Part shown: positions 9,140 through 18,016 of the stretch, piece by piece
How the letters are laid out: every line of letters starts with the position of its first letter
Numbering within the stretch: the stretch's first letter is position 1
From: Thermoplasmata archaeon
GTDB lineage: Archaea > Thermoplasmatota > Thermoplasmata > Thermoplasmatales > Thermoplasmataceae
Assembly: GCA_021800105.1 (NCBI GenBank)
Contig: JAJYZI010000003.1
Span: forward strand, 1-52,701
Direction of reading: 5' to 3'
Length of the DNA: 52,701 nt
The notes under the pieces: model-generated
Database searches by the model: none
What the model saw: only the letters and a program-made list of their open reading frames with translations
What the model was told of the DNA's origin: nothing
Position numbers and translations under genes: made by a program

Positions 9140-10228
9140 GTGCCGACAATCGAGGAAAGAATCAAGGATATCCAGAACGAGATCAGGAAGACCCAGTATA
9201 ACAAGGCGACTGAACACCATATAGGTATACTGAAAGCAAAGATGTCTCAGCTAATCATCGAGGCCGAATCACACAAAAAAGGAGGAGGAAAAGGCTTCGC
9301 AATCCAGAAGAGCGGGGATGCAACTGTTGCGCTCGTGGGTTTTCCTAATGTTGGAAAAAGTAGCATCCTGAACAGGCTTACTAACTCAGACAGTGAGATA
9401 GGAAGTTACGCCTTCACAACACTGAAGGTAATTCCAGGTACCATGAAATATAATGGTGCAATCCTTCAAATCCTTGACCTTCCCGGGATCATTGAAAACG
9501 CTGCTTCCGGTTCGGGTAGAGGCAGGGAGGTTCTCAGTGCTGTCCGGGCAGCTGACCTGATTCTTCTTGTTACCGATGTGAAGAGCAAGGGACTAAATAC
9601 CATCATTTTGGAGCTGAGGAACGCAGGCATCGTTGTTGGCCGAAAAAAGAAGAACATCGCCATGAAGAAAACAGGGAGCGGAGGAATCAGGATATATTCT
9701 CCAAGGTCAATAAGCGTGAAGGAGGAGGAGATCAAAGAGATCCTGAAGGAATTCAAGATAACAAATTGTGATCTCTACATCAGGGAAAACGTTGACGTTG
9801 ACGACATCATCGATTTCCTGCGCGGGAATACGATGCATGTTCCTGCTGTAATTGCGATCAACAAGAGCGACCTTCCCCATGACATGAAGGAGATAGTTTC
9901 AAGCCTTCCGCCTAAACTTCAATACCTTTTTGTATCCGCTAGTACAGGCGAAGGAATTGAAGATCTCAAGAACCTGATTTTCAGAGGGCTGAATCTCGTG
10001 AGGATATATCTCAGAGAAAAATCAGGTGAAGTCGACTATGAACGGCCTCTGATTCTCAGGGGCGGAGTAAGGGTAAGAGAGGTCTGCAGGAGGATAAGCA
10101 GGGAGATGCTGTCATCATTTAAGTATGCAATAATACTTAACAGCAAGAGGAAACAAAGTGAGATAAGGGCTGGCCTAGACTATGAACTCAGGGATGAAGA
10201 TATCGTCACCCTTGTCTCAAGGAACTGA
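9140..10228 (+). CDS. DRG-family GTPase with TGS domain
   Basis: An archaeal member of the developmentally regulated GTP-binding (DRG/Rbg) branch of Obg GTPases, thought to act on ribosomes. An N-terminal helical segment (1-45) precedes G1 GFPNVGKS (67-74), G2 around the FTT of YAFTTLKV (92-94), G3 DLPG (113-116), an inserted S5D2L-type region (about 155-225), and G4 NKSD. The C-terminal TGS domain (about 290-362) ends in a typical LEDEDIV-like strand (LRDEDIVTLVSRN). The start is GTG, 2 nt after the Mtq2 stop. The last 12 nt overlap the tail of the convergent mscS gene. Confidence 0.92.
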   Translation: MPTIEERIKDIQNEIRKTQYNKATEHHIGILKAKMSQLIIEAESHKKGGGKGFAIQKSGDATVALVGFPNVGKSSILNRLTNSDSEIGSYAFTTLKVIPGTMKYNGAILQILDLPGIIENAASGSGRGREVLSAVRAADLILLVTDVKSKGLNTIILELRNAGIVVGRKKKNIAMKKTGSGGIRIYSPRSISVKEEEIKEILKEFKITNCDLYIRENVDVDDIIDFLRGNTMHVPAVIAINKSDLPHDMKEIVSSLPPKLQYLFVSASTGEGIEDLKNLIFRGLNLVRIYLREKSGEVDYERPLILRGGVRVREVCRRISREMLSSFKYAIILNSKRKQSEIRAGLDYELRDEDIVTLVSRN

Positions 10229-11134
10229 ACCCGAGGATTTCTTTGCATCCTCTGCCATCTTGTTCTTTATCTTCCAGTATGCTTCTTCGTAAGCAGTTGT
10301 GATCTCATGCATGATAAGATTAAACTTGCTCAGGTCGTTGAAGAAGAAGATTATCTTAACGCTGCTATTGTTGAACGTTTTTGAGTAGAAGAACGAATGA
10401 TGCTCCAGCAATCCTATATTTTCCTTGATTTTATCAATAGCGAGAGTTGCTTCATTGATTATCTGCCTGATGGGAACATCCGGATTGAAACCAATGAGCA
10501 CGTTGTATGATAAATGATCACCACTGACTAGGCTGGTAAATTGGGACTGCCCTAGTAACGCCGTGTTGGGTAAGTCTGTTACAAGCCCATCCGTTGTACG
10601 CACTTTTGTTGTCAGGACGCTTACATCAAGCACTTCTCCCACAACAGGGTTGTCAAATAGCCACGAATAAAATGACACAGGCTCTTTTGGTTTTATAACG
10701 CCCGAGCTGGAAAGTAATAGGCCTGACAGCAAGCTGGATACTGTGTTCTGCAATGCGAAAGAAATGATCAGGCCACCGATTGTTCCTCCAATAAGGGCTC
10801 CTGTAAGGCTGATACCGACATAAGCAAGAAAGGCAGCGATTGCTCCACCATAGATCAGTGCCCTGAACAGTGTATAGAGACCACGATAATTGCGCTTTCC
10901 CGGCTTAGAAGATGCCTTTTCTATAAAGACTCCTATAGTCCTGTTTATGATGTGTGCAAAGCCGAATATGATTATTGCGGCAATTGCATAGAGAACGTAT
11001 TGCCTGTAGGGTACGAGGATTGGTTCATATGTTGCAATGAAATCGAAGACATAGCCTGCAGCAATGACTATAGCTACTGCAACTATGATCACTATGATTA
11101 TTCTCCGGATTTCCCTCCAGAAACCATTCATCAT
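10217..11134 (-). CDS. MscS-family mechanosensitive channel
   Basis: A 305-residue membrane protein with three or four hydrophobic segments (about 10-30, 43-63, 90-110 and 115-135). The pore-lining TM3 pattern is rich in Gly and Ala (GALIGGTIGGLIISFALQNTVSSLLSG), followed by the MscS beta domain (KPKEPVSFYSW...GEVLDVSVLTTKVRTTDGLVTDLPNTALL) and an alpha/beta C-terminal domain. VVGEVLDVSVLTTKVRTTDG and LPNTALL are core family motifs. It should gate under membrane tension to release solutes on osmotic down-shock. Its stop overlaps the end of the DRG gene by 12 nt on the opposite strand. Confidence 0.9.
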   Translation of the reverse strand: MMNGFWREIRRIIIVIIVAVAIVIAAGYVFDFIATYEPILVPYRQYVLYAIAAIIIFGFAHIINRTIGVFIEKASSKPGKRNYRGLYTLFRALIYGGAIAAFLAYVGISLTGALIGGTIGGLIISFALQNTVSSLLSGLLLSSSGVIKPKEPVSFYSWLFDNPVVGEVLDVSVLTTKVRTTDGLVTDLPNTALLGQSQFTSLVSGDHLSYNVLIGFNPDVPIRQIINEATLAIDKIKENIGLLEHHSFFYSKTFNNSSVKIIFFFNDLSKFNLIMHEITTAYEEAYWKIKNKMAEDAKKSSGSVP

Positions 11135-11193
11135 CTTTATCGAATTGGTGCATTGCTAATAAATATTATATGAAAAACAAGATTGAAGCGGAC

Positions 11194-11658
11194 TTATTGC
11201 GAGAGAAGACGCCACATTACGTGTGCATCTGAAGAGTCACTGTAGTAGTTTCTCATCGTTGAAATGACGACAAACTTAAGTTTCCTGTAAAAGTTTATCG
11301 CCTCAAGATTGTCAGTGCGAACTTCTAGCCTAACACTCATCATTCCAAGCTGCATGCACAACTTTGTGAAGTCGTTGACTAGCGTTGTACCAATCCCTAT
11401 TTTCCTGAAGGATGTGTCAACTGCAAGAAGAAGGATCCTCGCCTCGTTAGATGAGTACTTTGACCCCGCAAGAAAGCCAACAATGTTATTTCCGAACTGA
11501 TAGACAAGGAAGCCTTCGGGCCACTGTCTAGACAAATCATATATAAGATCAACCCCGTAGTATTCTGTCAGTGAGCTGTTGGCAAGCGCAACAACTGCGT
11601 CGAGATCCGATTCGCGGAATTTCCTTACGAAGGCATAATCGCCTTTTCCAGTCTGCAT
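11194..11658 (-). CDS. rimI: GNAT acetyltransferase, RimI/Ard1-like
   Basis: A 154-residue GNAT-fold enzyme. The acetyl-CoA loop reads AVDTSFRKIGIGTTLV (Q/RxxGxG/A pattern). It is followed by LEVRTDNLEAINFYRKLKF, the RimI/NatA signature in which the Asn and Tyr bind the cofactor and act in catalysis. Archaeal members acetylate protein N-termini. It stands between mscS and the tRNA gene on the minus strand with its own upstream spacer of about 260 nt. The precise substrate cannot be read from sequence. Confidence 0.82.
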   Translation of the reverse strand: MQTGKGDYAFVRKFRESDLDAVVALANSSLTEYYGVDLIYDLSRQWPEGFLVYQFGNNIVGFLAGSKYSSNEARILLLAVDTSFRKIGIGTTLVNDFTKLCMQLGMMSVRLEVRTDNLEAINFYRKLKFVVISTMRNYYSDSSDAHVMWRLLSQ

Positions 11659-11919
11659 ATCTATCCTTTAAGGTCGTTATATTACTCATTTTTTAATGCA
11701 CGACAACAAGTGCATGGTGTGATCGTGCATTCCAATCTATTATATCATTATAACCAAATATGTCTATTATAGTTATTGGTAAAACCGGATAATTCATTCT
11801 TCCTTATAATCCATGCTTTTAAGCTGCTTCAAACTGTGAAAGTATATGTTTTTTGAGAAAATAACAAAACAACCTGAAGTAACTATATTGCCCTGATTCG
11901 TTAGTCAAGGACAATGAAA

Positions 11920-12004
11920 TGCAGGGGATGGGATTTGAACCCACGTATCCCTACGGAACCAGACCCTCAATCTGGCGCCTTTGACCAATCTCGACAACCC
12001 CTGC
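11920..12004 (-). tRNA. tRNA-Leu (GAG)
   Basis: The minus strand folds as a class II tRNA of 85 nt without an encoded CCA. The acceptor stem pairs GCAGGGG with CCCCTGC, with A as discriminator. The D arm is GTC...GGC with a long loop. The anticodon stem CCAGA/TCTGG encloses loop TTGAGGG, giving anticodon GAG. A variable arm of about 13 nt follows, then a T arm with loop TTCAAAT. Long variable arm plus GAG identify tRNA-Leu decoding CUC/CUU. An upstream TTAAATA-like box (about 12032-12039) may be its promoter. The ORFs that the track lists here are shadows. No intron is seen. Confidence 0.95.
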
Positions 12005-12187
12005 TCTCCACCGGTAATTTTAAAATCGTATTTAATTTTGCGAGCTTTCTCCAGATCTGGAGTATGATATATCGTATTACATATATATCTGGCAAATACT
12101 AGTACAAAAGGGCACAAATCTTTTGTAACACTATCATTCTTTTTTCATCATGATAATTATATATTGTTAATGCATTCTACAAAGCTA

Positions 12188-12961
12188 ATGGTCAGAGAGT
12201 GCAAGAGATGTGGAGCAATTAACGAAGACGTACTGGAGAACTGCGTTATTTGCGCCGCGATTCTACCTCGCTCGGTTACTGCCGAATCCAGAATAAGGAT
12301 AGACAGAAGAGGCATCTTCACGAGGGGAATGGACTTCCTCAGGTACGCTATGCCCCTAATTATCATAGAAGAGATTCTATACATAGTTGCATCACCTTTT
12401 CAGGTAAATCTTCTTTTCAATACGTTCCAGCCGTATTATAATCCCACTACCGTTACCATCGATGGCCCAAAACTTGCCAGTCAGATGCCTATGCTGGAAT
12501 ACACTCTAATCGGTATGATTGTCATATCGATAATCAGTTTTATAATAATGAACCACGGCTTCTCAATGATGAGAATAATCGATTCTGAGTACAGGACAGG
12601 AGTGACCGCGACCTATATCCTATTTGTTGGGCTCGTTCTCCTGATACCGGGAGCAATTATCACGCTGGGTTTTCTGAACTCTTATTCGGCAACGCAATTC
12701 AGCCTGGCCTATCTTTCCGGGCACTATCTTACCTTGATAGGTGGCCTGGCCTTGGTGGTACTTGGCGGCCTGATCGGTTTGGTAGGTTATATAATGGCCT
12801 GTCTCACTGTCTACAAGCTAGGAGCCAGGTTCAATTATGGTCCTGTTAAAATTGGAGCTGTTTTACTTTTCCTGTTATCGTTCCTAGGAGCAATTATACT
12901 TCTTTTCTCGCTAAGAACCCTTAAGGCAAAAATTCTTGGGGTAAAAGATGAATTTTCTTAA
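12188..12961 (+). CDS. zinc-ribbon multi-pass membrane protein
   Basis: The protein opens with a rubredoxin-like zinc ribbon (ECKRCGAINEDVLENCVICA: two CxxC knuckles) and continues with about five hydrophobic segments. The layout recalls archaeal DUF973-type proteins, whose function is unknown; this is a weak resemblance. The track starts at TTG 12164, but I choose the ATG at 12188. A TTATATATT box (about 12157-12165) lies 27 nt before it, the usual leaderless geometry here, and the zinc ribbon starts just after this Met. It converges on nrdB with 6 nt between stops. Confidence 0.6.
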   Translation: MVRECKRCGAINEDVLENCVICAAILPRSVTAESRIRIDRRGIFTRGMDFLRYAMPLIIIEEILYIVASPFQVNLLFNTFQPYYNPTTVTIDGPKLASQMPMLEYTLIGMIVISIISFIIMNHGFSMMRIIDSEYRTGVTATYILFVGLVLLIPGAIITLGFLNSYSATQFSLAYLSGHYLTLIGGLALVVLGGLIGLVGYIMACLTVYKLGARFNYGPVKIGAVLLFLLSFLGAIILLFSLRTLKAKILGVKDEFS

Positions 12962-12967
12962 AACTTA

Positions 12968-14017
12968 TCAGCTTGAACCAGGAGGTTTAAGCTTGTCAAA
13001 ATTCATAGAACCGCCAAATTTCTGATAGTTTGTAACCCTTCTCTCAAAGAAATCTGTCTTGGTTGAATTCATTGCCGCAAAACTGTCGACCCATGGCATT
13101 GGATGCTTGATCTTTTCGTATGGAGGCTCCAGTCCGATTGATTCAGCTCTCATGTTTCCCAGATACTTGATGTAATTCTCAATGATGTTATCCGATAGCC
13201 CTAGAATCTGGTTTCTTGTGACATATTTTCCCCAGGATATTTCATGCTCCACTGCTGTCATAAGCATTGCTGACAATTCCTGTTTTATATCGCTTGTGTA
13301 CCACTCAGGATTCTCATCCGCGAGTGTTCGCAGTATGTGTGTGAAGAGTGCAAGATGCGTGTTCTCATCCCTCTGGATAAGGCGTATTAGACTCACTGTC
13401 CCTCCCATCTTGTCCTGTCTGCCCAGAGCGTAGAAGAAGGCAAAGCCGCTGTAGAAATAAATTCCTTCCAACAGGTAGTCAGCCATGCAGGATCTCAGGA
13501 AGGCACGTTCGTTGGGGTTTTCAATAAACTCCTGGTACTGATCCGTGATGAACTTGTTCCTGGTGAGAAGATTGGCATCGTCCTTCCACATTGTATATAC
13601 TTCGTCACGAGTTATTGAGTCTACAACCGAAGTCAGAAGGTAATCGTAACTTTGTGCATGTATTGTCTCAAAGAATGCCTGGGTCTTGAGGCATGCGACG
13701 ACTTCAGGCGCCGTTATATAAAGAGCAAGAGCTCCAAGGTTATCCACCTGTATACTATCCAGAAAGATCAGGAAGGCGAGTGTTTTCTTGTAAGCAGTCT
13801 GCTCTGCCTCGGTAAGCTTTGGATATTGTCTCTTGTCATCTCCAAGCGGTACCTCGTCAGGGATCCAGAAAAACTGTCGCATTTTTCTATAAAGCTGCTC
13901 TGCCCAGTCATATTTCACGTTTGCAAATTCAATAAGGTTGGTCGATTTGCCACCTACCAGTCTCTGGTACTTTAAATCCCTGGTTCCATCAGGGTTGAAT
14001 AACAATTTTTTCTGCAT
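12968..14017 (-). CDS. nrdB: class I ribonucleotide reductase small subunit (R2)
   Basis: The radical-generating subunit of class I ribonucleotide reductase. By comparison with the E. coli R2 pattern all key residues are present: the dimetal ligands D87 (FLDSIQ), E117 and H120 (FFETIHAQSY), E184 (LLEGIY), E218 and H221 (RDENTH); the radical tyrosine Y124; and Trp in FFWIP (W51). The C-terminal tail after PWVDSF contains a Tyr (VTNYQKFG) suited to radical transfer and docking on R1. So it should be an active, tyrosyl-radical R2. It starts 11 nt after nrdA; a GAGGTGA ribosome site overlaps the nrdA stop, so the two are translated from one message. Confidence 0.95.
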   Translation of the reverse strand: MQKKLLFNPDGTRDLKYQRLVGGKSTNLIEFANVKYDWAEQLYRKMRQFFWIPDEVPLGDDKRQYPKLTEAEQTAYKKTLAFLIFLDSIQVDNLGALALYITAPEVVACLKTQAFFETIHAQSYDYLLTSVVDSITRDEVYTMWKDDANLLTRNKFITDQYQEFIENPNERAFLRSCMADYLLEGIYFYSGFAFFYALGRQDKMGGTVSLIRLIQRDENTHLALFTHILRTLADENPEWYTSDIKQELSAMLMTAVEHEISWGKYVTRNQILGLSDNIIENYIKYLGNMRAESIGLEPPYEKIKHPMPWVDSFAAMNSTKTDFFERRVTNYQKFGGSMNFDKLKPPGSS

Positions 14018-14028
14018 TATATGTCACC

Positions 14029-16284
14029 TCATGCCTGGCATGATTCACACGCCTCCTCTTTAACTTCTTCTTCGTCCTTTGTATAGTTCCGGAAATAGTA
14101 AATGGTCTTTACACCCATCTTCCATGCATCATAATACAGATTCATGAATCTACGCTCATCAAGATCCTGGGTTGCGTACAGGTTGAGAGACTGCGACTGA
14201 TCTAGGTGCCTTTGCCTTGCCGCAGCTGCCTTGATGCTCCAGGATTGATCTATGGAATGCGCCTCCTTGTATAGCCGGGCATTTTCTGGCGTGAGTTCAG
14301 GTGCTACACGCTTTATAAGGAAGCTCTTCTTCTCTTCGGTGAAAACGGGCTTGAAGATTGGATCCACGCTCGCGGTAGAGCCGGCAATCACGCTTGTACT
14401 TCCAGTTGGGGCGATAGCCATAAGGTAGCCATTCCTCATCCCCGAAGCTTTGACCTTCTCCGCAAGCTCCTGCCATTTTGAATCCGTGTAATCCCTGAGC
14501 CTGAAATATTCACCTGATTCCCAATCACTTCCCTTGAACAGTGGGTACGATCCCCTCTCCTCAGCAAGATCACTGCTTGCCTTGATGGCAACGTAATTGA
14601 TATGCTCAAACAGCCTGTCTGCGAATGCCACATGATCATCTGATTCCCAGTCTATGCCGTTCTGGACCAGAAGTTGGTGGTATCCGGATACCCCTACCCC
14701 AATTGCCCTGTATTTCGTGTTTGTAAGTGTTGCCTGCGGGACAGGTAAATTGTTTAGCGTTATGACATTGTCAAGCATTCTTACCTGAATGGGAATGACT
14801 TCAGATAGCAGCTCAGGTGTATTGGTTCTGCCGAGGTTGATAGAAGAAAGGTTGCATACAACCATATCTCCTGGCTTGTACTTGATTGTTATCGAGTCGG
14901 ATTCGCTTGATTCATGCATGCGCATAGTGGATGATTGGTTCTGCGTTATTTCCGTGCACAGGTTGGATGAATATATTATCCCTGTATTCTTGTTAGGGTT
15001 GAGCCTGTTAACTGTATCGCGATTGAAGAAGAAGGGACCGCCTGTCTCATAGAGGCTTTTCAGAATCAATCCCATAAGCTCGAGCGAACTGATCTCTTTC
15101 CTCGGTACCGCGGGATCGGCTGCGCATTCCATATACCTCCTCTCAAACTCTTCACCCCATGAATCTTCAAGCGCCCATCCTTTTCTTATCCTAACCTCAT
15201 GCGGATCGAAAAGATACCAGCTTTCTCCTTTCTCAAGTCTCTTGTAAAACAGATCGGGTACGCATATTCCAGGAAAAATATCATGCGCTTTACGTCTTTC
15301 GTCTCCATTATTGGTTTTGAGGTCCAGAAAGTCAATAATATCAGTGTGCCATATGTCGAGCCAAATGCTTGCTGCACCTGCTCTTTGTCCCAGCTGGTTA
15401 ACCGATACTGCTGTATCGTTGTACAGTCTAACCCATGGAATCACGCCGCTTCCTACGCCCGAGTAGTCCCTGATCGAACTTCCAAGTCCTCGGATATGAC
15501 CGAGATAGACCCCCATTCCTCCTCCATTCTGAGAGATCTGCGCGAATGCAGTCAATCCATCGAAGATGCCTGAGATCGAATCGTCCGGTGTATCTATGAA
15601 GCAGGAGCTCAGTTGTCCCTTCGGGCGTCTTGCCTGGGCGAGAGTGGGTGTAGCCATAGTTATGTAGAGGTTGGATAAAACCTCATAAAACTTCAGCGCC
15701 CAATAAACTCTGTCTTTCTTCTGTTCAGCAAGAGCGAGGTATATGGATACGCCCATGAAAACATCTTGAGGTAATTCGAACCATTTACCGTCTTTTGATT
15801 GAATCGCGTATCTGTCTACAAGATGCTTCAGTCCAGGATAGCTAAGAAGCAAATCCCTCTCAGGCCTGATGGCCTTTCCAAACATTTCAAAGTCCTCTTC
15901 ATTATATTCTGATAGTACCTTGGAATCATACCTCCCATCCGAGACTAGTTTGGTTATCAGGGTCTTGAAACTGCCATAAGGCTCCACTCTCTGAAGGGCC
16001 GATTCCTTGTAAAGATGATGAAGCAAGAGCCTGGAAGCAACAAAAGTCCAGTCTGGCTCAGACATCTTTACCTTCTCGTTGGCGACCCTGATCAACGTTT
16101 CCTGTATTGTTTTAGTTGAGATCCTGTCGGTAAAATGTATCTGTGCATCGAGTTCAAGTTCCATCGGATCTACTTTTAGCCCCTGGCAGGCTTTCTCAAT
16201 AACAGATCGGATCTTTGTAACATCGATAGGCACCTCTTTACCTTCTCGGTTTATTACTTTAGTGGGCTTCATTATAAATTCCAA
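14029..16284 (-). CDS. nrdA: class I ribonucleotide reductase large subunit (R1)
   Basis: Reduces ribonucleoside diphosphates using the radical from R2. An N-terminal ATP-cone (about residues 8-95) suggests overall activity control by ATP/dATP. The first redox cysteine is in GQLSSCFIDTP, the catalytic Asn-Cys-Glu in SSNLCTEI, the second redox cysteine in MVVCNLSSINL, the radical-path Tyr-Tyr in KTIYYFRN, and the thioredoxin-exchange pair in the last residues (CESC). The start is a TTG at 16284, chosen because GGAGGT lies 9 nt upstream; an in-frame ATG at 16272 is the alternative. Order on the minus strand is R2-like paralogue, nrdA, nrdB. Confidence 0.95.
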   Translation of the reverse strand: MEFIMKPTKVINREGKEVPIDVTKIRSVIEKACQGLKVDPMELELDAQIHFTDRISTKTIQETLIRVANEKVKMSEPDWTFVASRLLLHHLYKESALQRVEPYGSFKTLITKLVSDGRYDSKVLSEYNEEDFEMFGKAIRPERDLLLSYPGLKHLVDRYAIQSKDGKWFELPQDVFMGVSIYLALAEQKKDRVYWALKFYEVLSNLYITMATPTLAQARRPKGQLSSCFIDTPDDSISGIFDGLTAFAQISQNGGGMGVYLGHIRGLGSSIRDYSGVGSGVIPWVRLYNDTAVSVNQLGQRAGAASIWLDIWHTDIIDFLDLKTNNGDERRKAHDIFPGICVPDLFYKRLEKGESWYLFDPHEVRIRKGWALEDSWGEEFERRYMECAADPAVPRKEISSLELMGLILKSLYETGGPFFFNRDTVNRLNPNKNTGIIYSSNLCTEITQNQSSTMRMHESSESDSITIKYKPGDMVVCNLSSINLGRTNTPELLSEVIPIQVRMLDNVITLNNLPVPQATLTNTKYRAIGVGVSGYHQLLVQNGIDWESDDHVAFADRLFEHINYVAIKASSDLAEERGSYPLFKGSDWESGEYFRLRDYTDSKWQELAEKVKASGMRNGYLMAIAPTGSTSVIAGSTASVDPIFKPVFTEEKKSFLIKRVAPELTPENARLYKEAHSIDQSWSIKAAAARQRHLDQSQSLNLYATQDLDERRFMNLYYDAWKMGVKTIYYFRNYTKDEEEVKEEACESCQA

Positions 16285-16359
16285 TCAAATTCGACCTCCA
16301 ATCGCATGTATAGCGGAGCAAAGCCCGTAATATACAGCAAATGTTTGTAACGTTTTCAA

Positions 16360-16424
16360 TGTTAAATTATATAAGTTGTTTTTCTAAACCCAATATGTTA
16401 CCAGTCATGGTTAAATACCATGAC
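16360..16424 (-). promoter_or_regulatory. nrdA promoter with upstream 21-bp palindrome
   Basis: A TTATATAAT box (about 16363-16372, minus strand) is the likely nrdA TATA element. About 40 bp upstream lies a perfect inverted repeat, arms GTCATGGT and ACCATGAC (16404-16411 and 16417-16424) around TAAAT. Its size and place suit an operator. A leader of about 55-60 nt, with GGAGGT near its end, would precede the TTG start. Confidence 0.5.
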
Positions 16425-16459
16425 CATGTTTGTATACACACATCAGAAATTAAAGAATT

Positions 16460-17464
16460 TCAGCGGGTTCTTATCTCAGAATAGCTTTCAAACCATGGAA
16501 TTGGTTGGCCTCCTACCCCTGGAAACAGCGGGTCCATGGAGAGCATCTTCAGTACCTTGTTTGCCTGTGCCTGAGTAAATTTGGCGATCATGAGGTTGTT
16601 CAGACCAGGAATCATTCCTTCCGTGAGAAACTGCGTAAAATCGGTTTCAAGATTTGTAAGGTCCCTTGTCAATTTAAGAATGTGATCTTTGAGTTCTGTG
16701 GAATTTAAAGTCGGGTTTTCCTCAATGAGCTTCAGATAGATAGAAGTGAATACCTTCGAGTGGATATCAAGGTCACGCTGTATCCGCCTTAAGATCTCAA
16801 ATGTTCCAGGCAACCTGCCTCTTCTTGTAAGCGAGTAAATAAGGCTCAGCTCAGATGGTATCATCGCGACCTGGATGAATATGCTTATAACAAGATCATC
16901 CAGGAAATTTATCACAAGGGGCTTATTTGTAAATTCAAGGAATCTATTATTGATCAGCTTGTTTCTTTCACGCATATTCTCAATTGTTCTCCAAGAGTTG
17001 TATAAGGGGTCTCGTTCTTGCTGTCCCACAACTCCTCTTACCACATTTGAGAGAGCATTAGCGTGGTTAGCTGTTTGCGCAATGATTGGAGAAGCAACAA
17101 GGGTGCACTCAGGTGCAGTAAAGTAAGGTACGATGACGTAATAATTATCGAGAAGTTCGCTCTCAAGAAATACAAGAGAAGCAACAACTCTCTCGGCAGT
17201 TTTCCTTTCCACTTCAGATATTTGGGAATAGTCTTTTTCATCCTTCGTCAGGCTGAATTGTTCACCGGTCCAGTTATTGGCTATGGTTTTTGCATAGTAT
17301 TCGTAAATTTCCTGATACTTAATTTCTCCAAGTTCCATCAGGTTTGTGTTACTTCCAGCAATTATCTTCCTTCGGCTCAACCATCTATCTCCGAGCTCAT
17401 TGAAGAGAGATGTTTTAGAAAGTCTCTGTTGGAGCGTTAAACCGGACTCTGCGGGGTTTATCAT
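16460..17464 (-). CDS. R2-like ribonucleotide reductase paralogue, metal site degenerate
   Basis: A 334-residue homologue of the adjacent nrdB. The two align without gaps over the ligand region (offset 14), and the comparison shows D87->E101, E117->T131, H120->H134, Y124->L138, E184->Q198, E218->L232 and H221->H235. The radical tyrosine is gone and three of four carboxylate ligands are lost. Yet the Trp/Asp/His electron-relay positions (W65, D231, H134) remain. The protein stops just after PWFESYSEI, so the C-terminal tail that docks R2 on R1 is absent. It therefore cannot be an ordinary radical subunit. It is intact, begins at ATG with GAGGT 5 nt upstream, and lies directly before nrdA, which argues for a maintained role, perhaps regulatory or structural. 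Confidence 0.85.
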   Translation of the reverse strand: MINPAESGLTLQQRLSKTSLFNELGDRWLSRRKIIAGSNTNLMELGEIKYQEIYEYYAKTIANNWTGEQFSLTKDEKDYSQISEVERKTAERVVASLVFLESELLDNYYVIVPYFTAPECTLVASPIIAQTANHANALSNVVRGVVGQQERDPLYNSWRTIENMRERNKLINNRFLEFTNKPLVINFLDDLVISIFIQVAMIPSELSLIYSLTRRGRLPGTFEILRRIQRDLDIHSKVFTSIYLKLIEENPTLNSTELKDHILKLTRDLTNLETDFTQFLTEGMIPGLNNLMIAKFTQAQANKVLKMLSMDPLFPGVGGQPIPWFESYSEIRTR

Positions 17465-17676
17465 TTTTACCTCAATTCTTTATAACAAATCGAACGTATG
17501 GCACACTCAGGAACTGGGTCCTTTGGCTATATTTGGGCCAGCGAACGATGTTGTCAATATTCCACATAATATGAAGGATATTAGTAGATTTTTCCTTTTT
17601 ATTGAGGATTGTAAACATTAAGCAAAGAAATACAACAGGTATTCATGGAAATGCACAGTTTAATGCTTGTTAGCAA

Positions 17677-17841
17677 CTAAGCTTTTCTCAATTCATCCTC
17701 TCTGATTATCTCCAATTTTACAGGAACCCTGAGAATTTTGCTGATAGCCCTCTCATGCCGTACAACGCGTTCGGCCTTCCTTCGGGTTTCGCAGTACTGA
17801 AATATAATCCCGTTTCTCAGAACCACGAACCTCTCTATCAT
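17677..17841 (-). CDS. small basic hypothetical protein
   Basis: A 54-residue frame starting MIERFVVLRNGIIFQYCE and ending in IIREDELRKA. It is rich in Arg and Glu and predicted mixed alpha/beta. I choose the ATG at 17841 because a GATAAAAT box (17863-17870) lies about 26 nt upstream, the leaderless spacing seen elsewhere here. The track's longer version begins at 17862. I do not recognise a family. It could be a chance frame; the promoter fit is the main support. Confidence 0.4.
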   Translation of the reverse strand: MIERFVVLRNGIIFQYCETRRKAERVVRHERAISKILRVPVKLEIIREDELRKA

Positions 17842-18016
17842 GTTCGTGAATTGAGTCAACACATTTTATCTTTGACCACAAAATCTGGAGAACAAATGAT
17901 CTAAGCATTAAAACAATTTCTCTGGCTAGAAAGAGTATCAATGGCTCGTTACGAAGCCTGATCCTAAACAAGTTTTTATGCGTTGTATTTTTCTAAGTGG
18001 ATATGATACTCATGCA

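Noticed and set aside
11905-12117. Two frames (both strands) over the tRNA-Leu gene
   Set aside because: They read through the tRNA sequence and merely reflect its GC-rich content.
16460-17464. R2-like paralogue taken as a pseudogene
   Set aside because: The frame is intact, has a good ribosome site and aligns without gaps with NrdB over the ligand region, so it is more likely a maintained protein with changed function.
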